DNA from: Caenispirillum salinarum_A
GTDB lineage: Bacteria; Pseudomonadota; Alphaproteobacteria; Rhodospirillales; Rhodospirillaceae
NCBI RefSeq assembly: GCF_044803115.1
Contig: NZ_CP085224.1
Span: forward strand, 4,960,001-5,024,000
Direction: 5' to 3'
DNA length: 64,000 nucleotides
A model generated the notes under the pieces. It was not told the origin of the DNA, searched no databases, and saw nothing but the letters and a program-made list of their open reading frames with translations. Both the position numbers and the translations under genes were made by a program. Shown piece after piece: positions 37,163 to 45,142 of the stretch (position 1 is its first letter; each line of letters begins with the position of its first letter).

Positions 37163-37199
37163 GGCCCCTCTCAAAGGCGTTGTCGGTTCCGGCCGCCGC

Positions 37200-37559
37200 T
37201 CAGACGCGCCGGATCAGGACCCAGCGCGTGGGCGAGTCGGGATGCTGGAGCAGGCGCAGCGTCACGCGGGTCGGCTTCATGCGGAAGGTCAGCACGTAGT
37301 CCACGAAGGCATCCAGCGCCGGCTCGTCCCCGAACCGCTGGGCCACAAGGAAATTGTTCATGCACAGGCCGACCTCGTTGAAGAAGTCCCGGCCCGCCGC
37401 CCAGTCGCGGCTGATGCCGGCGGCCTCCACCTCCCAGGTGTTGTAATGGCTCACGGCGCCGTCAGGGCCGATGCCGATGACGCCGAAGTCCAGCGCATCC
37501 AGGTCGGCCTCGCCGGCGGATTCCAGCCACCGAAGCATGTCGGGATCATCGAAGGTCAT
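37200..37559 (-). CDS. pyp: Photoactive yellow protein (PYP) homologue
   Basis: A 119-residue single PAS domain aligning along its whole length with PYP, the blue-light receptor that carries p-coumaric acid on a Cys thioester. Key residues of the Halorhodospira protein are present: Tyr42 and Glu46 (here Y39 and E43 in HYNTWEV) and the chromophore Cys69 (C66 in NEVGLCMNN). So are FF62-63 and the C-terminal WVxxKRV strand (WVLIRRV). Thr50 and Arg52 are replaced by Ala and Ile, and the loop between Cys69 and Met100 is three residues shorter. ATG 37559 is supported by a promoter only about 25 bases upstream. The downstream kinase and divergent ligase strengthen the call. Confidence 0.9.
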   Translation of the reverse strand: MTFDDPDMLRWLESAGEADLDALDFGVIGIGPDGAVSHYNTWEVEAAGISRDWAAGRDFFNEVGLCMNNFLVAQRFGDEPALDAFVDYVLTFRMKPTRVTLRLLQHPDSPTRWVLIRRV

Positions 37560-37565
37560 CGCGAT

Positions 37566-37595
37566 TTGCCTAACACCCACACCGGATTCCATAAT
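37566..37595 (+). promoter_or_regulatory. Candidate promoter of the p-coumarate ligase gene (one half of a bidirectional promoter)
   Basis: On the plus strand, TTGCCT (37566-37571) and CATAAT (37590-37595) are 18 bases apart, giving a start near 37602 and a 34-base leader. The -10 element overlaps the -10 of the opposing pyp promoter almost base for base. Confidence 0.5.
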
Positions 37596-37619
37596 CGTCC
37601 GGAGTAACCCCTACTTCAA
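37591..37619 (-). promoter_or_regulatory. Candidate promoter of the pyp-histidine kinase operon (other half)
   Basis: On the minus strand, TTGAAG (37619-37614) and GATTAT (37596-37591) are exactly 17 bases apart. The start would lie near 37584, 25 bases before the pyp ATG. The shared AT-rich -10 core at 37590-37596 should allow only one polymerase at a time or symmetric use. Confidence 0.55.
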
Positions 37620-37635
37620 TGGTAACGTTCCAAAA

Positions 37636-38847
37636 ATGTCCCATGCGTCGAACGGCATTGCGAGTCCTTCAACCGCCGGTGCGAGTCCTGCCGCACCACC
37701 GCCCGAACACCTTGCGCCGGCCCTGCTCGACCTGCTGACGGCCGAACTGGCGGAGCAGCGCGGCGGCGACGGACCAGACCATGCCGCGGACCGCGCCACA
37801 ACGGACCTCATGGCCCTGCCGCTGGGCGAGGGCGGCCTGAGCGCCGACAGCATCGAGCGCACATGGCTGGCGCTCGCGGCGCACCGCTTCCTGACGCTCG
37901 ACGGCACGGCCTGGGACGACAAGGTGCTGCCCGCCCGCACCCTCGGCACGGTGGCCGGCATCGCCGCCGCCCGCCTTACCGAAGGGCCGGACCCGGCGGT
38001 CGCCTTCGCCACCTCGGGCACCACGGGTGCGTCCAAGGTCTGCCGCCACACGCTCGCGTCGCTGCACCGGGAGGCCGCCTTTCTGGCCGAGTTGTTCGCC
38101 GGCCGCCGACGGGTGGTGCGGCTGGTGCCGGCGCATCACATCTACGGCTTTCTGTTCGGGGTGCTGATGCCGCACGCCGCCGGCCTGCCGGTGGTCGACG
38201 CGCGCGCGGCCGGCGTCGCCGGCCTGCCGGCGCGGCTGGAGCCGGGCGACCTGGTGCTCGGCTTCCCGCTGGTGTGGAGCCAGGCGGCACGGTTCTGGAC
38301 GGCGCCCTTGCCGGCGGACGTGTGGTGCGCCACCTCCACCGGCCCCTGCCCGCCCGAGGCCTGGGGCGCGCTGACGGACCTGGGCGCGGCGCGGATGGTG
38401 GAGGTCTACGGCTCGTCCGAGACGGCGGGGCTGGGCTGGCGCGACCATCACGCCGCACCCTATCGCCCCTTCCCCTGGCTCACCCGCGACGCCGCCGGCG
38501 ACGGGCTGGCCGAGGCGAAGACCGCCGAGGTGCTACCGGTCCAGGACCGGCTTGACTGGACGCCCGACGGCGCCGGTTTTCACGTCGCCGGCCGGCGCGA
38601 CGGAGGGGTGAAGGTGGCCGGCCGCCTGGTTCACGCCCGGGCGGTGGCGCGGCGGCTGGAGACCCTGCCGGGTGTGGCGCGGGCGGAGGTGGCGCCGATC
38701 AAGACTCCGGGCGGCCAGCGGCTGGCGGCGACCGTGACGCTGACGGCCGACGCCGCCCCCGACGCCGAGAGCCGCCTGCACGCCGCCATTGCGCGGTGGC
38801 CGGCGGCGGAACGGCCGGTGGACGTGGTGGTGAGGGCGGGACGCTGA
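37636..38847 (+). CDS. p-Coumarate:CoA ligase of the PYP-activation type (AMP-forming)
   Basis: This 403-residue enzyme is short for the ANL superfamily, as are the 4-coumarate ligases that activate p-coumaric acid for attachment to PYP. The adenylation P-loop is ATSGTTGASKVCRHT (125-139), with the usual Pro-Lys replaced by Ser-Lys. HHIYGFLFGVLMP (167-179) is a family-typical substrate-side segment; YGSSETAGLGW (258-268) is A5 and GRRDGGVKVAGR (319-330) the hinge. Residues about 28-112 resemble an acyl carrier protein, with Ser72 in the D-S-I-E position where a phosphopantetheine would attach. ATG 37636 follows the shared promoter. No tyrosine ammonia-lyase is nearby. Confidence 0.82.
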   Translation: MSHASNGIASPSTAGASPAAPPPEHLAPALLDLLTAELAEQRGGDGPDHAADRATTDLMALPLGEGGLSADSIERTWLALAAHRFLTLDGTAWDDKVLPARTLGTVAGIAAARLTEGPDPAVAFATSGTTGASKVCRHTLASLHREAAFLAELFAGRRRVVRLVPAHHIYGFLFGVLMPHAAGLPVVDARAAGVAGLPARLEPGDLVLGFPLVWSQAARFWTAPLPADVWCATSTGPCPPEAWGALTDLGAARMVEVYGSSETAGLGWRDHHAAPYRPFPWLTRDAAGDGLAEAKTAEVLPVQDRLDWTPDGAGFHVAGRRDGGVKVAGRLVHARAVARRLETLPGVARAEVAPIKTPGGQRLAATVTLTADAAPDAESRLHAAIARWPAAERPVDVVVRAGR

Positions 38848-38854
38848 ACCTGGA

Positions 38855-39199
38855 TCAGTGATCCGAGCCGTGCAGGATCTGGTCCCGCATGCCGGTCTCG
38901 TAGTCGCGGCCTTCCTGCGTCAGCGTGATCGCCGTCGGGAAGAAGCTGCGTGCCAGACCCTTGCGCTCCAGCGCCCGCCACACCGCCTCGTTGGACAGGC
39001 CGGTGGCGTCGGCGCCCGAGACCACGTAAGGCCCCAGGTGGAAGTGGTTGCCGTGAGCGTGGGGGAACTGGTTGATGGTGGCGTCGCCGGTCAACTCGTC
39101 GATCATCGCCGTCTGCGGATTGTTGCCCAGCTCCTGCAGGATGGTCAGCGTCTTGAGCTGCAGCGGGTTGAGCTTCTTGGGATTGTTCTTCGGCGGCAT
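38855..39199 (-). CDS. Conserved hypothetical protein, winged-helix-like
   Basis: A 114-residue soluble protein starting MPPKNNPKKLNPLQLKTLTI with GGAGG about 9 bases upstream of ATG 39199. The layout suggests a winged-helix fold: an N-terminal helical part (LKTLTILQELGNNPQ), a His-rich stretch (FPHAHGNHFHLGPYVVSG) with four His residues within 11 positions, and a C-terminal NEAVWRALERKGLARSFF plus a strand (AITLTQEGRDYE). The His cluster might bind metal. It ends 8 bases past the divergent ligase's convergent stop. Function is not known. Confidence 0.78.
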   Translation of the reverse strand: MPPKNNPKKLNPLQLKTLTILQELGNNPQTAMIDELTGDATINQFPHAHGNHFHLGPYVVSGADATGLSNEAVWRALERKGLARSFFPTAITLTQEGRDYETGMRDQILHGSDH

Positions 39200-39275
39200 G
39201 GTCCGTCCTCCATGAAAAAGGGCTGCGTCCATCAATGACGCAGCCCCGTCCCGTGTGCAACGAAACTGACGCCGG

Positions 39276-39818
39276 TCAGGCCGCCGTGTCCGCCAGCAGC
39301 GGCGCCAGACGGGCCTCCAGCCGGTCGAGGTCCGCGCGCACCATCGCCGCCACGGCATCGTCCTGCGAGACGCCGGGGCCGTCCGGCGTGTCGTTGGCCA
39401 CCGCCAGCGCCGCGTTGCCGCTCAGCGCGTGCATGGCGCCGAAGCGCCGCCGCGCGCCCACCGCCTGATACTGCGCCAGGGCCCGCACCGCCCGCGCCAG
39501 CCCGGCGCGCTCCGCCGGATCGGTGGCGGCGGCGAGCGCCAGAAGGCAGGCGTCCTCGATGCGGCGCTTGGTGTAGGGCAGATCGCTGACATCGCGCACG
39601 TCGTCGCCCAGCTGATTGGTCGCCAGGAAGCGGCGCCACACCGACACCACAGTGCGCGTCGCCCCGGCGGCATGGGTGCGCATCACCTCGGCGCGGGCGT
39701 CCTCGGCGGCGCGGGCGGCCGCGTCGTCGGCGACCGCCATGGAACGACGGCCCAGCACATAGCCAAGGCCGAAAAAGACAACGGCCGCCGCCACGCCGGC
39801 GACGGCAGTCAAGGTCAT
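39276..39818 (-). CDS. Single-pass membrane protein, unknown function
   Basis: A 180-residue product with one N-terminal membrane helix (LTAVAGVAAAVVFFGLGYVL), a coiled Ala/Arg segment, and an Ala-rich helical cytoplasmic domain (VWRRFLATNQLGDDVRDVSD and further). I prefer ATG 39818, which has AGGA about 6 bases upstream; an in-frame ATG at 39899 would add 27 residues that look poorly coded. No family is recognised. The cytoplasmic part has no catalytic motif. Confidence 0.65.
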   Translation of the reverse strand: MTLTAVAGVAAAVVFFGLGYVLGRRSMAVADDAAARAAEDARAEVMRTHAAGATRTVVSVWRRFLATNQLGDDVRDVSDLPYTKRRIEDACLLALAAATDPAERAGLARAVRALAQYQAVGARRRFGAMHALSGNAALAVANDTPDGPGVSQDDAVAAMVRADLDRLEARLAPLLADTAA

Positions 39819-40065
39819 CCAGTCCTGCACGACACTTACTCCCAAACCGATCTGCGTCGGTCCAACACTCTCCAGAGCCGCACTTAACGCCGAAAGCATC
39901 CCGGTTCAATAGGGAAATTGTACCAATCCAAAGGCCGGCCGGTCGGCCGCTTCCGGACAAAGGGATTACCCCGCCGGCAAGGCGCCCTAAGGCCAAAGCA
40001 CGCTGGCGGTCCAAGGGCGGGCGGACCTAGCCTTTCTGTATCGCCCGCCGCACAATGTTCCCCAA

Positions 40066-40488
40066 ATGAGCGCCCTGCCCATGACCCAGTACGCCCATGC
40101 CCCGGTCCCAGCCTCCAACGTCGTGATCTTTCCCGGCCCGCGCCGCGCCGGCCTGTCGGCGGGGCTGCGGCCCATGGGGCTGGAAGCGGTGGAGCGCCGC
40201 ATCGTCAGTGCCTTCACCGCCTGGCCGGCCACCGCCGTGGAGCGCCGCGTCATCGCCGCCCTGTCCGCCTGCCCCGGCGCCAAGACCGAGGAGTTGTCCC
40301 GCCTGCTCGGCCATTCGGGCGCGGTCTTCGGGCTGTTCGTCAAGGGCATGATCGAGGCCCGCACGCCATGGCTGGACGACGGACGCGGCGGTGCCGGCGG
40401 GCTCTTGGCCCTCTACAATCCCTTCGTCGGCACCTGGCGGCTGCGCCCGGCGGCCCGGGGCGCCTTCGTGACGCTCGACTACCTCTGA
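40066..40488 (+). CDS. Hypothetical protein, possible winged-helix
   Basis: A 140-residue protein with an Ala/Pro-rich start (ATG 40066, or 40081 inside) and a middle stretch VERRVIAALSACPGAKTEEL followed by SRLLGHSGAVFGLFVKGMIE. That arrangement resembles a small HTH of the MarR/ArsR type. The end LYNPFVGTWRLRPAARGAF is compact. I do not recognise a family. It stands alone between a membrane-protein gene facing away and the FAD oxidoreductase. Confidence 0.6.
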   Translation: MSALPMTQYAHAPVPASNVVIFPGPRRAGLSAGLRPMGLEAVERRIVSAFTAWPATAVERRVIAALSACPGAKTEELSRLLGHSGAVFGLFVKGMIEARTPWLDDGRGGAGGLLALYNPFVGTWRLRPAARGAFVTLDYL

Positions 40489-40639
40489 CCCCGGCGGCGC
40501 CTGCCGATCAACAGTCTCCCGAACATCAAAAAGATTGCGGGCCGGCGCCCGCGGCTCCACCCTCGCTCCTATGCTGCGATGCAGCAAATCCATACGCGGC
40601 GTCGGGCCGTAGTGGGTGGGGTTTGAGGGAGACCGCATC

Positions 40640-41659
40640 ATGAGCCTTTCCACCACCATCGCCGCGCCCGTGGCCGTCGTCGGAGCCGGCATCGCCGGCC
40701 TGGCCTGCGCCCACCGGCTTGCCGGGGCCGGCGTGCCCGTCCAGGTGCTCGACAAGGGACGCGGACCGGGCGGCCGGCTGGCCACCCGCAGGGCCGAGGA
40801 CGGCGCGCTGACGTTCGATCACGGCGCGCAGTACGCCACCGCCCGCGACCCCGCCTTCCAGACCGCCCTGGAGGCCGCCGCCGAGGCCGGCACCGCCGCG
40901 CCCTGGGACGGCCGCTGGGCCATGCTGGGGGAAGACGGCTTCACGCGCGTCTCCGCCTCGGAAACCCGCTGGATCGGCCGGCCCGGCATGAGCGGGCTCG
41001 TCAAGGCGCTGGCGGCGGACGTCTCCGTGACGCAGGGCATCCGCATCACCGCCCTGGACCGCGACGACGCCGGCCTGTGGCGCCTGACCGATGCCGACGG
41101 CCGCACCCATGGTCCCTATCATGCCGTGGCGCTGACCGTCCCGGCGCCCCAGGCGCGCGAGATGCTCGGCGGGCGTCAGGCCGCGTTTCCGGCCCTCGCC
41201 CGCGTGCGCTACGCCCCCTGCTGGGCCGCCATGGCCGCCTGGGACGCATCCCTTCCCCTGCCCTTCGACATGGCGCGGCTGGAAGACCCGGTGCTGGGCC
41301 TGGCGGCGCGCAACGGCGCCAAACCCGGCCGCGCGCCCGAGGCGGACTGCTGGACGCTGCACGGCGCCCCCGACTGGTCGCGCGACCACCTGGAAGACGA
41401 CGCCGGTACGGCGGCGCGGCGGTTGCTCGACCGGTTCGTGGCGCTGACGGGCGTGACCGAGGCGGTGCGTCACCTTTCCGCCCACCGCTGGCGGTATGCC
41501 CTGGTGGAGCGTCCGGCCGACGTGCCCTACCTGCTGGACGCGGTGGCCGGCCTGGGGCTGGCGGGGGACTGGTGCCGGGGCCCGCGGGTGGAACTCGCCT
41601 TCCTCAGCGGCCGCGATCTCGCCGGCGCCCTGCTCGAGTCCCTGGCGGTTGCGGCCTGA
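40640..41659 (+). CDS. FAD-dependent amine oxidase-like protein (renalase-like)
   Basis: A 339-residue flavoprotein with the dinucleotide-binding GAGIAGLACAHRL (about 14-26) and LDKGRGPGGRLATRR (about 42-56), the signature of renalase-like FAD oxidoreductases that oxidise isomeric NAD(P)H. AFDHGAQY-like LTFDHGAQYAT and WRYALVERPADVPYL further along fit this group, and GDWCRGPRVELAFLSG is the C-terminal FAD site. ATG 40640 has GGGAGA upstream. The substrate is inferred, and it may instead oxidise a small amine. Confidence 0.88.
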   Translation: MSLSTTIAAPVAVVGAGIAGLACAHRLAGAGVPVQVLDKGRGPGGRLATRRAEDGALTFDHGAQYATARDPAFQTALEAAAEAGTAAPWDGRWAMLGEDGFTRVSASETRWIGRPGMSGLVKALAADVSVTQGIRITALDRDDAGLWRLTDADGRTHGPYHAVALTVPAPQAREMLGGRQAAFPALARVRYAPCWAAMAAWDASLPLPFDMARLEDPVLGLAARNGAKPGRAPEADCWTLHGAPDWSRDHLEDDAGTAARRLLDRFVALTGVTEAVRHLSAHRWRYALVERPADVPYLLDAVAGLGLAGDWCRGPRVELAFLSGRDLAGALLESLAVAA

Positions 41660-41759
41660 AACGGTGGACGGGGGCGCCCCCCTGGTTCACACTGTTACGC
41701 ATGCGGACCGCCTCGGGGGGCATGACGGCGGGCCGCGACACGAACGAGGAGGGGATACC

Positions 41760-42035
41760 ATGAGCGCGTCAGTCGTCTCGCTGGCCCAGGCACGGGTGCA
41801 GCGCAACTGCCGCATGATCCAGGAATCCAACCAGCGCACGCTGGGCCATGTGCGGGATCTGCAAAAGGCCCAGCGCTCGCTGGCATCGTCGCTGGATACG
41901 GTGCGCGACGGGCTGGTGGAGTTCTCCGACGCCCTTGACGGCTCCATCCAGCGTCTGCACGACTCGGGCGCGCGTCAGCAGCGCATCATGGACCGGATCG
42001 AACGCATCCAGGCGTCCTCCGACGCCTTCCGCTGA
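41760..42035 (+). CDS. Small coiled-coil protein
   Basis: A 91-residue helical protein with heptad-like repeats (VRDLQKAQRSLASSLDTVRD, FSDALDGSIQRLHDSGARQQ). It starts at ATG 41760 with GAGGAGG 7 bases upstream. It contains one Cys (C17) and no catalytic motif. It lies 84 bases upstream of msrA, perhaps in the same transcript. The function is unknown. Confidence 0.72.
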   Translation: MSASVVSLAQARVQRNCRMIQESNQRTLGHVRDLQKAQRSLASSLDTVRDGLVEFSDALDGSIQRLHDSGARQQRIMDRIERIQASSDAFR

Positions 42036-42118
42036 CGCACCCGCCTTGCGCGCCGCACCGGGACGCACGACGTAAAGCGTCTAACCCCGACGCGACACGC
42101 AGAACGAGGACACGATCC

Positions 42119-42607
42119 ATGGCCGTCGCCACCTTCGCCGCCGGATGCTTCTGGGGCGTGGAGGAAGCTTTCCGCCGCACCCCCGGTGTCATCTCCACCA
42201 TGGTCGGCTACACGGGCGGGAACAGGCCCGACCCCACCTACGAGCAGGTCTGTTCCGGCGAGACCGGCCATGCCGAAGCCGTGCGGGTGGACTACGACCC
42301 GGAAACGATCTCCTACGAGGACCTGCTGGACGTCTTCTGGAAGGCCCACGATCCGACCCAGAAGGACCGCCAGGGCTTCGACGTCGGCAGCCAGTACCGG
42401 TCGGCCATTTTCGTCCACGACGACATGCAGCGGGAAAAGGCCGGGACGAGCCTGCGCCAGAACGAGGAATCGGGCCGCTTCCCCCGCCCCATCGTCACCG
42501 AGATCACCGAGGCCGGGACCTTCTATCCGGCCGAGGACTACCACCAGCAGTACATGGCCAAGCGCGGACGGGGCACCACCGTCTGCGGCATGCCCGGCCG
42601 CTGGTAG
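42119..42607 (+). CDS. msrA: Peptide methionine-(S)-S-oxide reductase
   Basis: MsrA reduces the S epimer of oxidised methionine in proteins and free methionine. The 162-residue protein begins MAVATFAAGCFWGVEEAF with the catalytic Cys in GCFWGVE. It has the conserved YTGG and GHAEAVRVDYDP. The resolving Cys is probably the C-terminal one in GTTVCGMPG. It is a lone MsrA with no MsrB domain. It sits between a small coiled-coil gene and a universal stress gene, suggesting a stress cluster. Confidence 0.97.
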   Translation: MAVATFAAGCFWGVEEAFRRTPGVISTMVGYTGGNRPDPTYEQVCSGETGHAEAVRVDYDPETISYEDLLDVFWKAHDPTQKDRQGFDVGSQYRSAIFVHDDMQREKAGTSLRQNEESGRFPRPIVTEITEAGTFYPAEDYHQQYMAKRGRGTTVCGMPGRW

Positions 42608-42703
42608 GCCCGACGGGCCGCGCCTCCCTCTTTCGCACGAGCACGCCGGCGTCCGCCGGGACGGTGCGCCGTGTTACGGTTCATCAACCGCGACACGCCG
42701 CAC

Positions 42704-42731
42704 TTGCCCGCGCGGACGCTTTGCGTATGCT
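42704..42731 (+). promoter_or_regulatory. Candidate promoter and operator of the universal stress gene
   Basis: TTGCCC (42704-42709) and TATGCT (42726-42731) are 16 bases apart. The -10 is embedded in an inverted repeat, TGCGTA (42722-42727) and TACGCA (42733-42738), separated by 5 bases, which could be a repressor or activator site. GGGAGG precedes the ATG. Confidence 0.4.
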
Positions 42732-42768
42732 TTACGCAGACAAAAATATACATCAGGGAGGATGACGT

Positions 42769-43602
42769 ATGCCGTACAAGACGGTTCTGGTGCACATCGA
42801 CTCGACCCCGCGCTGCGCCACGCGCGTCGACCTGGCGCTCTCCATCGCCAAGCAGCACGGCGGCCGGGTGCATGCCTGCATGGCGCAGCTCGACCCCGCC
42901 AAGTCCATGATCGACCCCGTGCACCGCGCCAGCGACCGCCTGAAGCAGGAGTTCGAGCGCGTCAAGGAGGACGTCACCGCCCGCGCCGAGGCGGCGGGCG
43001 TGGAAGTGCGCTTCTCGATGTCGCCGCTGGTGACCTCGGCCAACGTCATCCACTATCTGGTGCGCGCCGCCCGCCACGCCGACCTGGTGGTCGTGGGCCA
43101 GTACGACCGCGAGACCGACAAGGGCGTCGTGCCCGAGGACATGACCGAGCAGGCCATCCTCAACGCCGGCCGCCCCGTCCTGGTGGTGCCCTACGCCGGC
43201 AACTTCCCCAAGCTGACCGACCACGTCATGGTCGCCTGGAACGCCGGCCGCGAGGCCGCCCGCGCCCTGTCCGACGGCATGCCGCTGCTGACCGCCTCGC
43301 GCAAGGCCTCGGTGCTGGTGATCCGCGGCCCCAATGCCGAGGGCGAGGCCGCCGGCCCGGGCTACGACAAGGACGAGGTGGCGCACTTCCTGGCCGGCCA
43401 CGGCGTCACCAGCGACCTGCGAACGGCGACCGCCGAGCAGATCGGCATCGTCGACATGCTGCTGAGCCGTGCGGCGGACGAAAGCGTGACCCTGCTGCTG
43501 ATGGGCGCCCACGGCCACTACGGCTTCCCGCACATCCTGCGCGGCGGCGTCACCCGCGACATGCTGCGCCAGATGACCGTGCCGGTTCTGTTCAGCCACT
43601 AA
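42769..43602 (+). CDS. Tandem universal stress protein
   Basis: This 277-residue cytosolic protein has two Usp domains (about 1-145 and 150-277). The first starts YKTVLVHIDSTPRCATRVD, and the second ends LLLMGAHGHYGFPHILRGGV-T. The last segment corresponds to the G-x2-G-x9-G(S/T) nucleotide-binding motif and is degenerate but present. Such proteins bind ATP or NAD and are induced by starvation or anoxia. The gene has a strong Shine-Dalgarno (GGGAGGA) and a palindromic promoter region. Confidence 0.9.
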   Translation: MPYKTVLVHIDSTPRCATRVDLALSIAKQHGGRVHACMAQLDPAKSMIDPVHRASDRLKQEFERVKEDVTARAEAAGVEVRFSMSPLVTSANVIHYLVRAARHADLVVVGQYDRETDKGVVPEDMTEQAILNAGRPVLVVPYAGNFPKLTDHVMVAWNAGREAARALSDGMPLLTASRKASVLVIRGPNAEGEAAGPGYDKDEVAHFLAGHGVTSDLRTATAEQIGIVDMLLSRAADESVTLLLMGAHGHYGFPHILRGGVTRDMLRQMTVPVLFSH

Positions 43603-43612
43603 GGAAGCGTGC

Positions 43613-43633
43613 GCCCGGCGCTCTGCGCCGGGC
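43613..43633 (+). terminator. Stem-loop after the universal stress gene
   Basis: GCCCGGCG (43613-43620) and CGCCGGGC (43626-43633) form an 8-bp stem with a 5-base loop, 10 bases after the stop. A second small hairpin, GTGTGC-TTT-GCACAC (43640-43654), follows. No T-run. Confidence 0.45.
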
Positions 43634-43668
43634 TGCCGTGTGTGCTTTGCACACGCCTTCGGCTCCAT

Positions 43669-43698
43669 GCGCCACGCAGGCTCACGCGCCTGACCGGT
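43669..43698. repeat. Dispersed repeat copy A
   Basis: This 30-base stretch closely matches 57232-57261 (GCGCCAC then AGGCTCACGCGCCT then ACCGG, with a few substitutions). Both copies lie intergenically just after a hairpin, suggesting a small dispersed element. Confidence 0.45.
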
Positions 43699-43730
43699 GG
43701 AACGAACCGCTCCAACACCTTGACGTGGAA

Positions 43731-43764
43731 ACCGGCCCGGCGGCTCCGTCTCGGGCCGGTCTTT
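43731..43764 (+). terminator. Hairpin with CTTT tail upstream of argG
   Basis: ACCGGCCCG (43731-43739) and CGGGCCGGT (43752-43760) form a 9-bp stem flanked by AA on the left and CTTT on the right. It lies between the stress gene and the argG promoter, so it is probably the real terminator of the stress transcript. Confidence 0.6.
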
Positions 43765-43784
43765 ACGCACATCCTCCGCCACCC

Positions 43785-43812
43785 TTGCGGGGGCGCGCGC
43801 TTCGCCTATACT
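43785..43812 (+). promoter_or_regulatory. Candidate sigma70 promoter of argG
   Basis: TTGCGG (43785-43790) and TATACT (43807-43812) lie 16 bases apart, with a start near 43819 and a leader of about 45 bases before ATG 43864. The -10 is near consensus. Confidence 0.5.
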
Positions 43813-43863
43813 GCGGCCTTCGCCGTACATTCCCTCATTTCTTGACCCAGAGGCGCACATACC

Positions 43864-45075
<1,212 letters not shown>

Positions 45076-45107
45076 CGCTCGACGCCGGCACTTCGCCGGA
45101 CACGAGA

Positions 45108-45135
45108 AAGGCCCTCGCGGAGACGCGGGGGCCTT
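45108..45135 (+). terminator. Terminator between convergent argG and an unknown gene
   Basis: AAGGCCCTCGCG (45108-45119) and CGCGGGGGCCTT (45124-45135) form a 12-bp stem (one G-U) around a GAGA loop, 32 bases after the argG stop. It could act in both directions. Confidence 0.8.
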
Positions 45136-45142
45136 CGTCGTT

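Noticed and set aside
37200..37559. PYP homologue as a generic PAS domain only
   Set aside because: The Cys, Tyr and Glu at the three chromophore positions, the length and the neighbouring ligase together make a generic PAS less likely.
43731..43764. Attenuator or riboswitch for argG
   Set aside because: The hairpin lies upstream of the argG promoter candidate and looks like the terminator of the previous gene; no alternative pairing or leader peptide was found.
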